A stretch of DNA of 49,978 nt from Streptomyces sp. XM83C (GCF_023072675.1 NZ_JALLGL010000007.1:1-49978), one strand, 5' to 3'. Shown: positions 34,456-43,803, numbered from the stretch's first letter. Numbers and translations: made by a program. The notes: generated by a model from the sequence alone, not told the origin.

Positions 34456-35247
34456 GTGACGAGGACATCCGGCCGCACCACCCGCACCACCGCCGCGCGC
34501 CCGGCGCTGGACTCCGTCCGGTTCGCACTGGACCGGGCCAGTCCCGTGCCGCTGTACCACCAGCTCGCCCAGCAGCTGGAGGCGGCGATCGACGGCGGTG
34601 TCCTCGCCCCCGGCGACCTCCTCGGCAACGAGGTCGATCTGTCGGGCCGGCTCGGGCTGTCCCGGCCCACGGTCCGTCAGGCGATCCAGTCGCTGGTCGA
34701 CAAGGGGCTGCTGGTGCGCCGCCGAGGCGTCGGCACCCAGGTCGTGCACAGCCGGGTCAGGCGCCCGCTGGAGCTGAGCAGCCTCTACGACGATCTGGAG
34801 GCCGCCGGGCAGAGCCCCACCACCGACGTCCTGCGTCTGGAGACGGTACCGGCCCCCGCCGAGGCGGCAGCCGCGCTCGGCCTGCCGGAGGGTGACCCGG
34901 TGACGGTCCTGGAGCGGCTGCGCCGCACCCACGGCCGGCCGGTGGCGCACCTGTGCAACTACCTGCCCGCTTCCCTGCTCGACCTGGACCGGGCGCGCCT
35001 GGAGTCGACCGGCCTGTACCGGATGGTGCGCGCGGCCGGGATCACCCTGCACAGCGCCCACCAGACGATCGGCGCGCGCTGCGCGACCGAGCGGGAGGCG
35101 GCCCTGCTGGACGAGACGCCGGGCGCGGCGCTGCTGACGATGACGCGCACGGCGTACGACGACACGGGTCGCGCGGTGGAGTACGGCACGCACATCTACC
35201 GGGCGTCGCTGTACGCGTTCGACTTCCGGCTGCTGGTCCGGCCGTAG
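34456..35247 (+). CDS. GntR-family transcriptional regulator, HutC subfamily
   Basis: 263 residues. The N-terminal winged helix (about 30-95) reads VPLYHQLAQQLEAAIDGG, then the recognition helix LGLSRPTVRQAIQSLVDKGLL. The C-terminal UTRA effector domain (about 110-260) has LETVPAPAEAAAALGLPEGD and YRMVRAAGITLHSAHQTI. It follows iolD by about 100 bases and probably represses iolBD and the divergent transporter until an inositol intermediate or sugar phosphate binds. The GTG start is preceded by GGGGGG. Confidence 0.93.
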   Translation: MTRTSGRTTRTTAARPALDSVRFALDRASPVPLYHQLAQQLEAAIDGGVLAPGDLLGNEVDLSGRLGLSRPTVRQAIQSLVDKGLLVRRRGVGTQVVHSRVRRPLELSSLYDDLEAAGQSPTTDVLRLETVPAPAEAAAALGLPEGDPVTVLERLRRTHGRPVAHLCNYLPASLLDLDRARLESTGLYRMVRAAGITLHSAHQTIGARCATEREAALLDETPGAALLTMTRTAYDDTGRAVEYGTHIYRASLYAFDFRLLVRP

Positions 35248-35375
35248 AGAGCCGTACGTCCCTGGCCGGGGACGGCCGCGGGGCCCTTGACCGGGCCGGG
35301 GGAACGGGCGCACTGTGGACGGATACACCGTAAACATACGGCGTGACGTCCATTCGCCCGCGGGAGCCGTCCCTC

Positions 35376-36464
35376 ATGACGCGCAGCGCGACCGCCCACG
35401 GCGGTGCCTCCTGGGCGCCGTCGACCGTCCTCGTCACCGGCGGGGCCGGTTTTCTCGGCAGTCATGCCTGCGTCGTTCTGCTCGACCACGGCTACGAGGT
35501 GATCGTGGTGGACGACTACAGCAACAGCTCACCGCAGGTGTTCGCCCGGGTCGCCCGGATCGCCGGACGTTTCCTCGGCGCCGTGTACGAGCTGGACATC
35601 CGTGACCGCCGCGCTCTCGCCGCCGTCTTCGACCGCCACTCCGTGGACGCCGTCGTGCACTTTGCCGCGCACAAGGCGGCCGGCCGGTCGGCGCGGATGC
35701 CCGCCGAGTACCACGACGCCAACATCGGCGGGACGACCGCCCTGCTGAGCACCATGCACGAGCACGGTGTGCACCGGCTCGTCTACCCCTCGTCCTGCGC
35801 CGTCTACGGGGACGCGGGACGGGGCCCGCTGGACGAGAGCACCCCCGTCCGGCCCGCCACCCCCTACGCCCTCGCCAAGTCGATCTGCGAGCAGATCCTC
35901 GCGGACATATGCCGCAACTGCCCCGAGTGCACGGTGCTGTGCCTGCGCCACCCCACCCCCGCCGGCGCCCATCCCAGCGGGCTGCTCGGCGAGGACCCCC
36001 GCGTCCCGCCGGAGAACCTCCTGCCCCTCGTCGCGCAGGTCGCGGTGGGCCGGCGCGACCGGCTGCGGGTGTTCGGCTCCGACTACCCCACCCCGGACGG
36101 CACACCGGTGCGGGACTTCCTGCACGTCATGGACGCCGTCGAGGCCCACCGCATCGCTCTGGACCACCTCGCCGACGGGCCCGGCATGCAGGTGTTCAAC
36201 CTCGGGACGGGCGAGGGCAGATCGGTCCTCGACGTGGTCGCCGAGTTCTCCGGCGCGTCGGGCCGGCCCATCCCGTACGAGGTGACCGGCCGCCGCCCCG
36301 GTGACGTGGCCGAACTCGTCCCCGACTGCGGCGCCCTCGCCCGTGCCTGGGGCTGGCGGCCCAGCCGTGGCCTCGCGGACATCTGCCGGGACGCGTGGCG
36401 TTTCCAGCGGCTCAACCCGCAGGGCTACGCGGACTCCGCCCGCCGGCCCGACCCGAAGGGCTGA
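35376..36464 (+). CDS. galE: UDP-glucose 4-epimerase-like short-chain dehydrogenase
   Basis: 362 residues of the extended SDR family. The NAD motif is VTGGAGFLGSHACVVLL; the catalytic Ser/Tyr/Lys lie in YPSSCAVYG and TPYALAKS. AHPSGLLGEDP and RVFGSDYPTPDGTPVRDFLHV are clear GalE signatures. It would interconvert UDP-glucose and UDP-galactose. Oddities: the usual LRYFNPxGAHP reads LRHPTPAGAHP, and four cysteines crowd CRNCPECTVLC. ATG 35376 has GGGAG upstream; GTG 35343 is an alternative. It may be a paralogue with altered specificity serving the nearby polysaccharide genes. Confidence 0.88.
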   Translation: MTRSATAHGGASWAPSTVLVTGGAGFLGSHACVVLLDHGYEVIVVDDYSNSSPQVFARVARIAGRFLGAVYELDIRDRRALAAVFDRHSVDAVVHFAAHKAAGRSARMPAEYHDANIGGTTALLSTMHEHGVHRLVYPSSCAVYGDAGRGPLDESTPVRPATPYALAKSICEQILADICRNCPECTVLCLRHPTPAGAHPSGLLGEDPRVPPENLLPLVAQVAVGRRDRLRVFGSDYPTPDGTPVRDFLHVMDAVEAHRIALDHLADGPGMQVFNLGTGEGRSVLDVVAEFSGASGRPIPYEVTGRRPGDVAELVPDCGALARAWGWRPSRGLADICRDAWRFQRLNPQGYADSARRPDPKG

Positions 36465-36486
36465 CGGTCGTGCGGTGCGGGGCTCG

Positions 36487-36527
36487 CGGGCCGGCGCCGG
36501 GCGACCCGGGGCGCCCGCACCGGCCCG
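36487..36527 (+). terminator. nested hairpin after galE
   Basis: CGGGCCGG (36487-36494) pairs with CCGGCCCG (36520-36527), with an inner GGGCG/CGCCC stem, 20 bases beyond the galE stop. It should separate galE from the c-di-GMP gene. Confidence 0.5.
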
Positions 36528-36682
36528 CACGGCACCCGCCGCCGGCCGGCCCCGACGCCGCGGGCGTGGGCGGCGCGACGAGATGCGACCGCGCCCCGGG
36601 CGTGCATACGATCGGTCGTGCACGCCCGGGCCGTCGCACCCCGCACGGCCGGGAGTGGTTCGATCCGGGGAGGCGCTTGCCG

Positions 36683-39600
36683 GTGCCGGCCGCCCGTCGG
36701 CTGATGGTGGTCCTCGTCGTGGTGGTCGGGGTCTCGACGGGCCTGTACATGACCGTCACGCCGTCCCGTACGGCTGCCTGGGCCGTCACCGGGCTGAGCG
36801 CGGCGGCGGCCGTCGTCGCCGGGGTCCGTCTCCACCGGCCCGCACGTCACTGGCCCTGGTACGCCCTCGCCGGCGGACTGGTGTGCCTGACCGCCGGGGA
36901 CACCGCGTACAACGTGCAGGAGTCCTTCCTCGGCGCGTCCAACCCGTTCCCGTCACCGGCGGACGCGTTCTACCTCGCCATGTACCCGCTGCTGACCGCG
37001 GGGCTGTTCGGGCTGGTGCGCTACCGCTGGCCGGACCGTGACCTGCCGAGCCTGCTCGACGCGCTGATCATCACCGCGGGGCTGGCGCTGCCGGTGTGGG
37101 TGTACATGATGCAGCCGCTCGCCCGGCAGGAGGGGCTCGCCTGGCAGGACCGCGTCGTCAGCGTCGCCTATCCGCTGGGCGACATCCTGGTCCTGGCGAT
37201 GCTGGTCCGTCTTCTCGCGCCGTCCCCGGGCTCCCGCCGCAACACGTCCGTACGGCTGCTGGTGCTGGGCACGGTCGGGCTGCTCGCCAACGACATCCCC
37301 TACAGCGTCCTGCAGTTGCACGACGCCTGGCACGTGGGCACCCTCGGCGACTCAGGCTGGGTCGTCTTCTACGCGGCGTGGGGCCTGGCCGCCCTGCACC
37401 CCTCCATGGTCGAGCTGACGGAGGTCGCGGCACCGCCGCAGTCGCTGCTGCCGCCCTGGCGGAAACTGGCGCTGCTGACGGCCGCCACGCTCGTACCGCC
37501 GCTGGTCCTGATCGCCGAGGAGACCGCGGGCCGGGTGCGGGACGCGACAGCCCTGGCCGTGTTCTCCGGTGTGCTGTTCCTGCTGGTCATCCTGCGGCTC
37601 GCGGTGATGGTCGTGGCCCACCGCAAGGCCGTCGCCCGGGAGCAGGCGCTGCGGGCCGCGGCCTCCCCGCTCGTGGCGTCCGTGTGGCCGCAGGAGATCG
37701 AGCGGGCCTGCGACCGGGCCGTCGACGCCCTCTTCGGCCCCAGGGTGCCGCACGCCCACCGGCTGCTGCCGCCGCGGGACGCCGACCGGCTCTACGAACG
37801 CCTCGCCCGCTCCCCCGCCCTGTCCGGGACGCGCCGCCCGGCCAACGGGAGCGGCCCCGCCCGCGGCGACCGGGCCGCCCTCGTGCGCCGGTCCACGCTG
37901 CTGGTCCCCGTCCCCGCGCTCGGGCCGGAGCTGGCCGCGCCGCTCGACGGCCTGCCGCACGCCCTGCTGTGCCCGCTGACCCAGCCCTCGGACGGCACCC
38001 TGCACGGCGTCCTGCTGGCCGCGGGCCCCAGACAGAACCTCACCGAGATGCGGGGCTCCCTGGAGCTGCTGGCCTCGCACGCGGCGCTCGCCAGCGAGCG
38101 CCTCGCCCTGCGGCGGCAGATCATCCGCCGGGAGAGCGAGGCGTACTTCCGCACCCTCGTGCACAACGCCTCCGACGTCATCCTGATCGTCAACGGCGAC
38201 AGCACCGTCCGCTACGCCAGCCCGTCCGCGGAGGCCGTGTTCGGCACGGCCGACCTGACCGGCCGGCAGCTGCCCGACCTGGTCGCGCCGCAGGAACGCG
38301 CGCGCGTGGTGCGGACCCTGACGACGCTGCGCTCCCTCGGCCGGCAGGAGGCCCAGGACCACTGGTGGGTGGAGGGCGACAAAGCCCGTATCGAGGTGGA
38401 CGTGCGCTGCCGGGACCTGCGCAAGGATCCGACCGTCGGCGGGCTCGTCGTCACCCTGCGGGACGTCACCGAGCAGCGCCAGCTCGAACACGAGCTGACC
38501 CAGCGGGCCTTCCACGACTCGCTGACGGGGCTGCCCAACCGGACGCTGCTGCTGGAGCGGACCGAACGCGCCCTGCTGCGCGGCCGGCGCGAGTCGACGA
38601 TCACCTGCCTGCTCTTCATCGACCTCGACGACTTCAAGATCGTCAACGATACGATGGGGCACTCCATGGGCGACCGGCTGCTGTGCGCGGTCGCGGAGCG
38701 GCTGTCGGCGACGCTGCGCCGCAGCGACACCGCGGCCCGGCTCGGCGGCGACGAGTTCGCGGTGCTGATGGAGGACGCCAAACAGCCCCTGGACGCCGAG
38801 CTGCTGGCCGCGCAGGTCATCCAGCGGCTGAGCCGGCCGTTCCAGCTGTCGGTGGAGTCGGTGAGCGTGTCCGCCAGCGTGGGCGTCGCCACCGCGCAGG
38901 ACAGCACCGACGCCGAGGAGCTGCTGACCCTCGCCGATCTCGCCCTGTACGCCGCGAAGGCCGCCGGCAAACGGCAGTGGCGGCGCTTCCAGCCGCAGCA
39001 GCGCAGCCGTATGCTGCGCCGCCACGATCTACAGGTACGGCTGGACACCGCGCTCGCCCGGCACGAGTTCGGGCTGCGCTACCAGCCGGTGGTGGACATC
39101 CGCGCGGGCGAGATCGTCGGCTTCGAGGCGCTGGCCCGCTGGCCGCGGCTCGGGCAGGACGCGGTGCCGCCGGGACAGTTCATCCCGCTGGCCGAGGAGA
39201 CCGGCCGGATATCGGCGCTCGGCTCCTGGGTGCTGCGCAACTCCACCGCGGACATCGCCCGCCTGCAACGCAGGCGGCCCGGCGCACGGCCGCCGTACAT
39301 CAGCGTCAACGTCTCGGCGCGGCAGTGGCGGGACAACGGCTTCCTCGACGAGGTGTGCCGGGCCGTGGAGTCGGCCGGGCTCGCCCCGAACACGCTTCAG
39401 CTGGAACTCACCGAGTCGGTGCTGATGCAGCGCACGCCGCAGATCGACGGGCTGCTGCGGGCGCTGAAGGACCTCGGCGTGAGCATCGCCGTGGACGATT
39501 TCGGCACCGGTTTCTCCTCACTGCGCTATCTGCGGGACTTCCCCATCGACGTCCTGAAGATCGACAAGTCGTTCATCGACGAGATCCCGTCGGACCCGCA

Positions 39601-39817
39601 GCAGGTCGCCCTCGTGGAGGGCATCGTCCACCTCGCCGACACCCTGGGCCTGAAGGTGATCGCCGAGGGCATCGAGACACAGGAGCAGAAGCGGCTGCTG
39701 TCGGACATCGGCTGCCCGTTCGGACAGGGCTTCCTGTTCGCGCGGCCGATGACCGTGGAACAGAGCGAAGCCGTCCTGCACCACGGCAACGACGCCCGGC
39801 CGGCACCGGACGGCTGA
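36683..39817 (+). CDS. membrane PAS-GGDEF-EAL cyclic di-GMP synthase/phosphodiesterase
   Basis: 1044 residues. The N-terminus has about nine hydrophobic helices (residues 5-315), then a GAF-like region, a PAS domain (about 485-600, YFRTLVHNASDVILIVNGDS), a GGDEF domain with intact GGDEF at 688-692, and an EAL domain with intact EAL (815-817) plus LELTESVL, VDDFGTGFSSL, IDKSFID and AEGIETQEQ. Both synthesis and breakdown motifs look active, as in the Streptomyces membrane enzymes that tune c-di-GMP for BldD and development. GTG 36683 is the start: GGGGAGG stands 9 bases before it. Confidence 0.95.
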   Translation: MPAARRLMVVLVVVVGVSTGLYMTVTPSRTAAWAVTGLSAAAAVVAGVRLHRPARHWPWYALAGGLVCLTAGDTAYNVQESFLGASNPFPSPADAFYLAMYPLLTAGLFGLVRYRWPDRDLPSLLDALIITAGLALPVWVYMMQPLARQEGLAWQDRVVSVAYPLGDILVLAMLVRLLAPSPGSRRNTSVRLLVLGTVGLLANDIPYSVLQLHDAWHVGTLGDSGWVVFYAAWGLAALHPSMVELTEVAAPPQSLLPPWRKLALLTAATLVPPLVLIAEETAGRVRDATALAVFSGVLFLLVILRLAVMVVAHRKAVAREQALRAAASPLVASVWPQEIERACDRAVDALFGPRVPHAHRLLPPRDADRLYERLARSPALSGTRRPANGSGPARGDRAALVRRSTLLVPVPALGPELAAPLDGLPHALLCPLTQPSDGTLHGVLLAAGPRQNLTEMRGSLELLASHAALASERLALRRQIIRRESEAYFRTLVHNASDVILIVNGDSTVRYASPSAEAVFGTADLTGRQLPDLVAPQERARVVRTLTTLRSLGRQEAQDHWWVEGDKARIEVDVRCRDLRKDPTVGGLVVTLRDVTEQRQLEHELTQRAFHDSLTGLPNRTLLLERTERALLRGRRESTITCLLFIDLDDFKIVNDTMGHSMGDRLLCAVAERLSATLRRSDTAARLGGDEFAVLMEDAKQPLDAELLAAQVIQRLSRPFQLSVESVSVSASVGVATAQDSTDAEELLTLADLALYAAKAAGKRQWRRFQPQQRSRMLRRHDLQVRLDTALARHEFGLRYQPVVDIRAGEIVGFEALARWPRLGQDAVPPGQFIPLAEETGRISALGSWVLRNSTADIARLQRRRPGARPPYISVNVSARQWRDNGFLDEVCRAVESAGLAPNTLQLELTESVLMQRTPQIDGLLRALKDLGVSIAVDDFGTGFSSLRYLRDFPIDVLKIDKSFIDEIPSDPQQVALVEGIVHLADTLGLKVIAEGIETQEQKRLLSDIGCPFGQGFLFARPMTVEQSEAVLHHGNDARPAPDG

Positions 39818-39836
39818 GCGGACAGGGAGCACCACC

Positions 39837-41087
39837 ATGCACGCACCAGCGGCCGAACTCCCCGCGGTCCTGAGCGATCCCCGCTGGCGGGACCTGGAGC
39901 GTCTGCGGCGCACCAGCCCGATGAGCGACGCGGTCCTCGACGAGGTGCGCGGGCGGCACATCCGCAGCGGCGACCACTGGCTGATCGACTTCGCGTCCTG
40001 CAACTATCTCGGCTTCGACTGGGACCCGGAGATCATCGCGGCGATCGAGCCCGCGGTACGCCGCTGGGGCACCCATCCCAGCTGGTCGCGGCTGATCGGC
40101 AACCCGCGGCTGTACCCGGAGATCGAGGAGCGTCTGACGGCGCTGCTCGGCGCGCCGGACACGCTGCTGCTGCCGACCGCGACACTGATCCACGCGTCGG
40201 TGATCCCGGTCCTGGCCGACGAGGGCCATGTGTTCGTGGAGGCCCGGGCGCACAAGACGGTGTACGACGGCTGTGTGGCGGCCCGGGCGCGGGGGGCGAC
40301 CCTCACCCGGTTCCGCGCCGACCGGCCCGACGAGCTGGACTCCCTGCTGGGCGCGGCGGACGGCACGGGGCCGCGGCTGGTGTGCCTGGACGGCGTGGAC
40401 AGCATGACCGGGAACAGTCCCGATCTGCCGCTGCTGGCGCGTGTCTGCCGGGAGCGGGGCGCGACGCTGTACGTGGACGACACGCACGGGTTCGGCGTCA
40501 TCGGGGAGCGGTCGCAGAGCGAGCCGTGCCCGTACGGCTCACGCGGCAACAGCGTCGTACGGCACACCGGGGAGAGCTACGACGGGATCGTCCTCGTGGG
40601 CGGTTTCTCCAAGGCGTACTCCTCGCTGCTGGCGTTCCTCGCGCTGCCCACCCCGCTGAAGGACCGGCTGAAGGTGGCCGCCGGCCCGTACCTGTACTCG
40701 GGTCCGTCCCCGACCGCGTCGCTGGCGACGGTGCTGGCCGGGCTGGACGTCAACGAGCGGCGCGGGGACGAGATCCGCGCCGATCTGTACCGCAAGACGC
40801 TGCGGGTCGTGGAGCACGTCCACGCGCTCGGCCTGGACACGCCGTGCGAGCAGGGCTTCCCGATCGTGGAGCTGCCCCTCGCCGACGACGGGGACCTGGA
40901 CGAGGTGGTGCGGCTGCTGTGGGACCGGGGCATCTATGTCACGGTCGCGGCCTATCCGCTGGTCCCGCGCGACCGGGTGGGTTTCCGCGCGCAGATCACG
41001 GCGCTCAACTCCGACGAGGACATCGACCGGCTCGACGACACGCTGACCCTGCTCGCCGAGCGCGGCGCGCTGCGGCTGAAGAGGTGA
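39837..41087 (+). CDS. PLP-dependent acyltransferase of the AONS/CqsA fold (class I/II aminotransferase-like)
   Basis: 416 residues of the alpha-oxoamine synthase fold. It has the N-terminal FASCNYLGFDWDPEII, substrate loop SWSRLIGNP, VFVEARAHKTVYDG with the His that stacks on PLP, DDTHGFGVIG, and Lys259 in VGGFSKAYSS binding PLP. Relatives join an acyl thioester to an amino acid (8-amino-7-oxononanoate, aminoketone signals). It begins 19 bases after the c-di-GMP enzyme stop with GGGAG upstream, and 7 bases precede the methyltransferase, so all three look co-transcribed. Its product is unknown; no biotin genes are nearby. Confidence 0.88.
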   Translation: MHAPAAELPAVLSDPRWRDLERLRRTSPMSDAVLDEVRGRHIRSGDHWLIDFASCNYLGFDWDPEIIAAIEPAVRRWGTHPSWSRLIGNPRLYPEIEERLTALLGAPDTLLLPTATLIHASVIPVLADEGHVFVEARAHKTVYDGCVAARARGATLTRFRADRPDELDSLLGAADGTGPRLVCLDGVDSMTGNSPDLPLLARVCRERGATLYVDDTHGFGVIGERSQSEPCPYGSRGNSVVRHTGESYDGIVLVGGFSKAYSSLLAFLALPTPLKDRLKVAAGPYLYSGPSPTASLATVLAGLDVNERRGDEIRADLYRKTLRVVEHVHALGLDTPCEQGFPIVELPLADDGDLDEVVRLLWDRGIYVTVAAYPLVPRDRVGFRAQITALNSDEDIDRLDDTLTLLAERGALRLKR

Positions 41088-41094
41088 CGACGGC

Positions 41095-41907
41095 ATGCCC
41101 GCGCGGCCTCCCCGCCCGCTCGCGGCCCGGCCGCCTCCGCGCGCCGCCGTACCCGCCGCGCCTGTCCGCAACGCCGACGTGGACTGGGACCGGTGGCCGG
41201 TCGAGGACTATCTCGCGGAGAACTACCGCGTGCTGCACCCGTGCGACGCGGCGGTCATCGCCCATCACGCCGCGTTCTACCGCACGCTGCGCCCGGGCTC
41301 GGTCGCCGGCGCGGTGGAGTTCGGCGCCGGACCCAACCTGTATCCGCTCATGCTGGCGGCGGCGGTGAGCCGCCGTGTGGACGCGGTGGAGGCGGGCGCG
41401 GCCAATGTGGCGTATCTGCGGCGGCAGTTGCGGCGGGGACCGGACGCCGCGTGGGGGCCGTTCCACGCGCTGTGCCGACGGCTGCTGCCGGCGGTGCCGG
41501 CCACTCCTGCCGGGGCGCTGGCGGCGGTGCGGGTGGTGCACGGCGACGTACGGGCCGTGCCCGGGGGGTCGTACGGGCTGGGGTCGATGCATTTCGTGGC
41601 GGAGAGCGTGACCGAGGACCGGGCCGAGTTCGAGGCGCTGTGCCGGGTGTTCGCGGCATGCGTGGTGCCCGGCGGGCCGCTGGTCGCCGCGTTCATGGAG
41701 AACATGCCGACGTACCGCATCGGCCGTGCCTCGCGCTGGCCGGGCTGTCCGGTGGACGCGGACACGGTCAGGGCGGTGTTCGCGCCGCTGACCGAGGAGC
41801 TCGCGGTGACCCGGATCGACGCCGATCCGACGCTGCCGGACTACGGGGACTCCGGGATGGTGCTGATGACAGCGCGAACGCGGTCCCGATCAGGGCGAGG
41901 TGGCTGA
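41095..41907 (+). CDS. SAM-dependent methyltransferase, SCO2525/NNMT-like
   Basis: 270 residues. After a Pro/Arg-rich start comes DWDRWPVEDYLAENYRVLHPCD, the SAM motif I EFGAGPNLYPLM (75-86), the acidic motif II VEAGAANVAYLRRQL, and later VAESVTEDRAEFEAL. The pattern matches the NNMT/PNMT/TEMT-like methyltransferases named after SCO2525 in Streptomyces. It probably methylates a small amine or the product of the PLP enzyme encoded just before it. Its last ~140 bases overlap the convergent GH15 gene. Confidence 0.8.
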   Translation: MPARPPRPLAARPPPRAAVPAAPVRNADVDWDRWPVEDYLAENYRVLHPCDAAVIAHHAAFYRTLRPGSVAGAVEFGAGPNLYPLMLAAAVSRRVDAVEAGAANVAYLRRQLRRGPDAAWGPFHALCRRLLPAVPATPAGALAAVRVVHGDVRAVPGGSYGLGSMHFVAESVTEDRAEFEALCRVFAACVVPGGPLVAAFMENMPTYRIGRASRWPGCPVDADTVRAVFAPLTEELAVTRIDADPTLPDYGDSGMVLMTARTRSRSGRGG

Positions 41908-43651
41908 ACTCCTGCGGGGCGTTGCCCAGTTGGCGGCCGGCGACCGGGTCCCACTGCTCGGCGAGGAGCCCGACGTCGTTGCGGATCGCGAGGACCCGCT
42001 CGAAGACGTCGCGGGCCTCGTGGAGGCGGCCGGTCGCGGCGAGGGCGTCCGCGAACCACAGCGAGCAGGAGACGAACGTCCCTTCCCGGCCTGCCGTGCC
42101 GTCCCGGGCGCCGTCTCCGGCCGTGTAGCGGTGCAGGAACCCTCCCTCGTCGAGGGCGGCGGCGGCCCGTACGGTGCCCTGGACGCGCGGGTCGTGGGCG
42201 GGCAGGAAGCCGAGCGCGGGCATCAGCAGCGCCGACGCGTCCAGCACGGAGGAGCCGTAGGACTGCACGAACGCGCCGAGGCCGGGGTCGAAGCCCCGCC
42301 GGCAGACCTCCCGGTGGATGTGGTCGCGCAGGGCCCGCCACGCGCCGGACGGGCCGTCGCGGCCGAGGTGCCGGGCCATGCGGACGGCCCGGTCGGCGGC
42401 CACCCACGCCATCACCTTGGAGTGCACGAACTGCTGCCGCGGACCGCGGGTCTGCCACAGCCCCTGGTCGGGGTCGGCCCAGTGCCGCCCGAGGTGACCC
42501 ATCAGCGCCTCCACCACGCCCCACACCCGCGCCGGCATGGGGATGCCCATGCGCAGCGACAGCCACAGGGTGTCCAGCACCTCGCCGTAGACGTCCAGCT
42601 GGTACTGGCCGGCCGCCGAGTTGCCGAACCGCACCGGCCGGGACTGCTCGTAGCCGGGCAGCCAGGGCGCCTCGCTCTCCGGCAGCAGCCGCTGCCCGCC
42701 GACGCCGTACACCGTCTGCAGGTCGGTGGGGTCGCCCGCGATGGCCCGCAGCAGCCAGTCCAGCCAGGCGGTGGCCTCCTCGCGGTAGCCGCTGCGCAGC
42801 AGGCAGGACAGGGTGAGGGTGGAGTCGCGCAGCCAGCAGTAGCGGTAGTCCCAGTTGCGGTCGCCGCCGATCCGCCCGGGCAGCGAGGTCGTCGGGGCGG
42901 CGACGATACCTCCGGTGGGGGCGTACGTGAGGGCCTTCAGCGTGATGAGGGAGCGGACCACCGCGTCGCGCCAGGGGCCCGTGTAACGGCACTGGGCGGT
43001 CCAGGACCGCCAGAAGCCGCAGGTCTCCTTCAGCGCCGTCTCGGCGGGCACGTCCAGCGCGGCCGGCGGGCGGGGCAGATGCGACGGCGACCACGCGAGG
43101 GTCAGTGCGAGGCGCTGTCCGGCGTGGACGGTGAAGTCCAGCACGGTGGAGCCGTCGTCACCGCCCGGCACGGGCCCGCCGGTGTCCGGCACGGGCGTGT
43201 CGGTGCTGAGCCACACGGCGTCGGGTCCGGCGACGGCGAGCACTCCGGGCCCGGTGTCGCGGATCCAGGGAACGACACGCCCCTGGTGGAAACGCAGCCG
43301 CAGTTCGCTGCGGACGGGGACCGCGCCGCGCAGGCCCTCGACGACACGGATCAGGCAGGGGAACTGGGCGCGCGGCGGCATGAAGTCGGTGACCCGGACC
43401 GCCCCGCCGCCGGTCTCCCACTCGGAGTCCAGTACGAGCGTGTCGGGCCGGTAGGCGCGGCGTGTGCAGCGGCCGGCGCCGGCGGGGGCGATCCGCCACA
43501 GCCCGTTGTCGCGTGTGCCCAGCAGGGCGGCGAGGCAGGCCGGGGAGTCGAATCGGGGCATGCAGAGCCAGTCGACGGACCCGTCCCGGCCGACCATCGC
43601 GGCGGTCTCCAGGTCGCTGAGAAGGGCGTAATCCTCGATGGGAGAACTCAT
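41768..43651 (-). CDS. glycoside hydrolase family 15 protein (glucoamylase/trehalase-like)
   Basis: 627 residues. The N-terminal beta domain IEDYALLSDLETAAMVGRDGSVDWLCMPRFDSPACL is followed by an alpha/alpha barrel with GDRNWDYRYCWLRDSTLT, YQLDVYGEVLDTLWLS and the C-terminal AEQWDP...LGNAPQEFSHLALI that holds the base Glu. No signal peptide, so intracellular; it would release glucose from alpha-glucans or trehalose. Family similarity ends near 41885; the last ~40 residues are Ser/Arg/Pro-rich and antisense to the methyltransferase. Start ATG 43651 is chosen for the family N-terminus; GTG 43675 has a GGAAAG upstream. Confidence 0.9.
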   Translation of the reverse strand: MSSPIEDYALLSDLETAAMVGRDGSVDWLCMPRFDSPACLAALLGTRDNGLWRIAPAGAGRCTRRAYRPDTLVLDSEWETGGGAVRVTDFMPPRAQFPCLIRVVEGLRGAVPVRSELRLRFHQGRVVPWIRDTGPGVLAVAGPDAVWLSTDTPVPDTGGPVPGGDDGSTVLDFTVHAGQRLALTLAWSPSHLPRPPAALDVPAETALKETCGFWRSWTAQCRYTGPWRDAVVRSLITLKALTYAPTGGIVAAPTTSLPGRIGGDRNWDYRYCWLRDSTLTLSCLLRSGYREEATAWLDWLLRAIAGDPTDLQTVYGVGGQRLLPESEAPWLPGYEQSRPVRFGNSAAGQYQLDVYGEVLDTLWLSLRMGIPMPARVWGVVEALMGHLGRHWADPDQGLWQTRGPRQQFVHSKVMAWVAADRAVRMARHLGRDGPSGAWRALRDHIHREVCRRGFDPGLGAFVQSYGSSVLDASALLMPALGFLPAHDPRVQGTVRAAAALDEGGFLHRYTAGDGARDGTAGREGTFVSCSLWFADALAATGRLHEARDVFERVLAIRNDVGLLAEQWDPVAGRQLGNAPQEFSHLALIGTAFALSSAPSRSPRSPAASDRRRSGSPRAPRSAARTPP

Positions 43652-43803
43652 GATGGGGACCACGCCGTCATGCACTGTGCCGCTTTCCACCATACGCCCG
43701 TCACGGGCCGGGCACCCGGTGCGCCGAAGCCGCCCCCCGCCGGAGGCTCCGGGGTGCTGTCCGTGGCGGACGGGAACCGTCGGACAGGACCTAGGCTGGA
43801 GGC

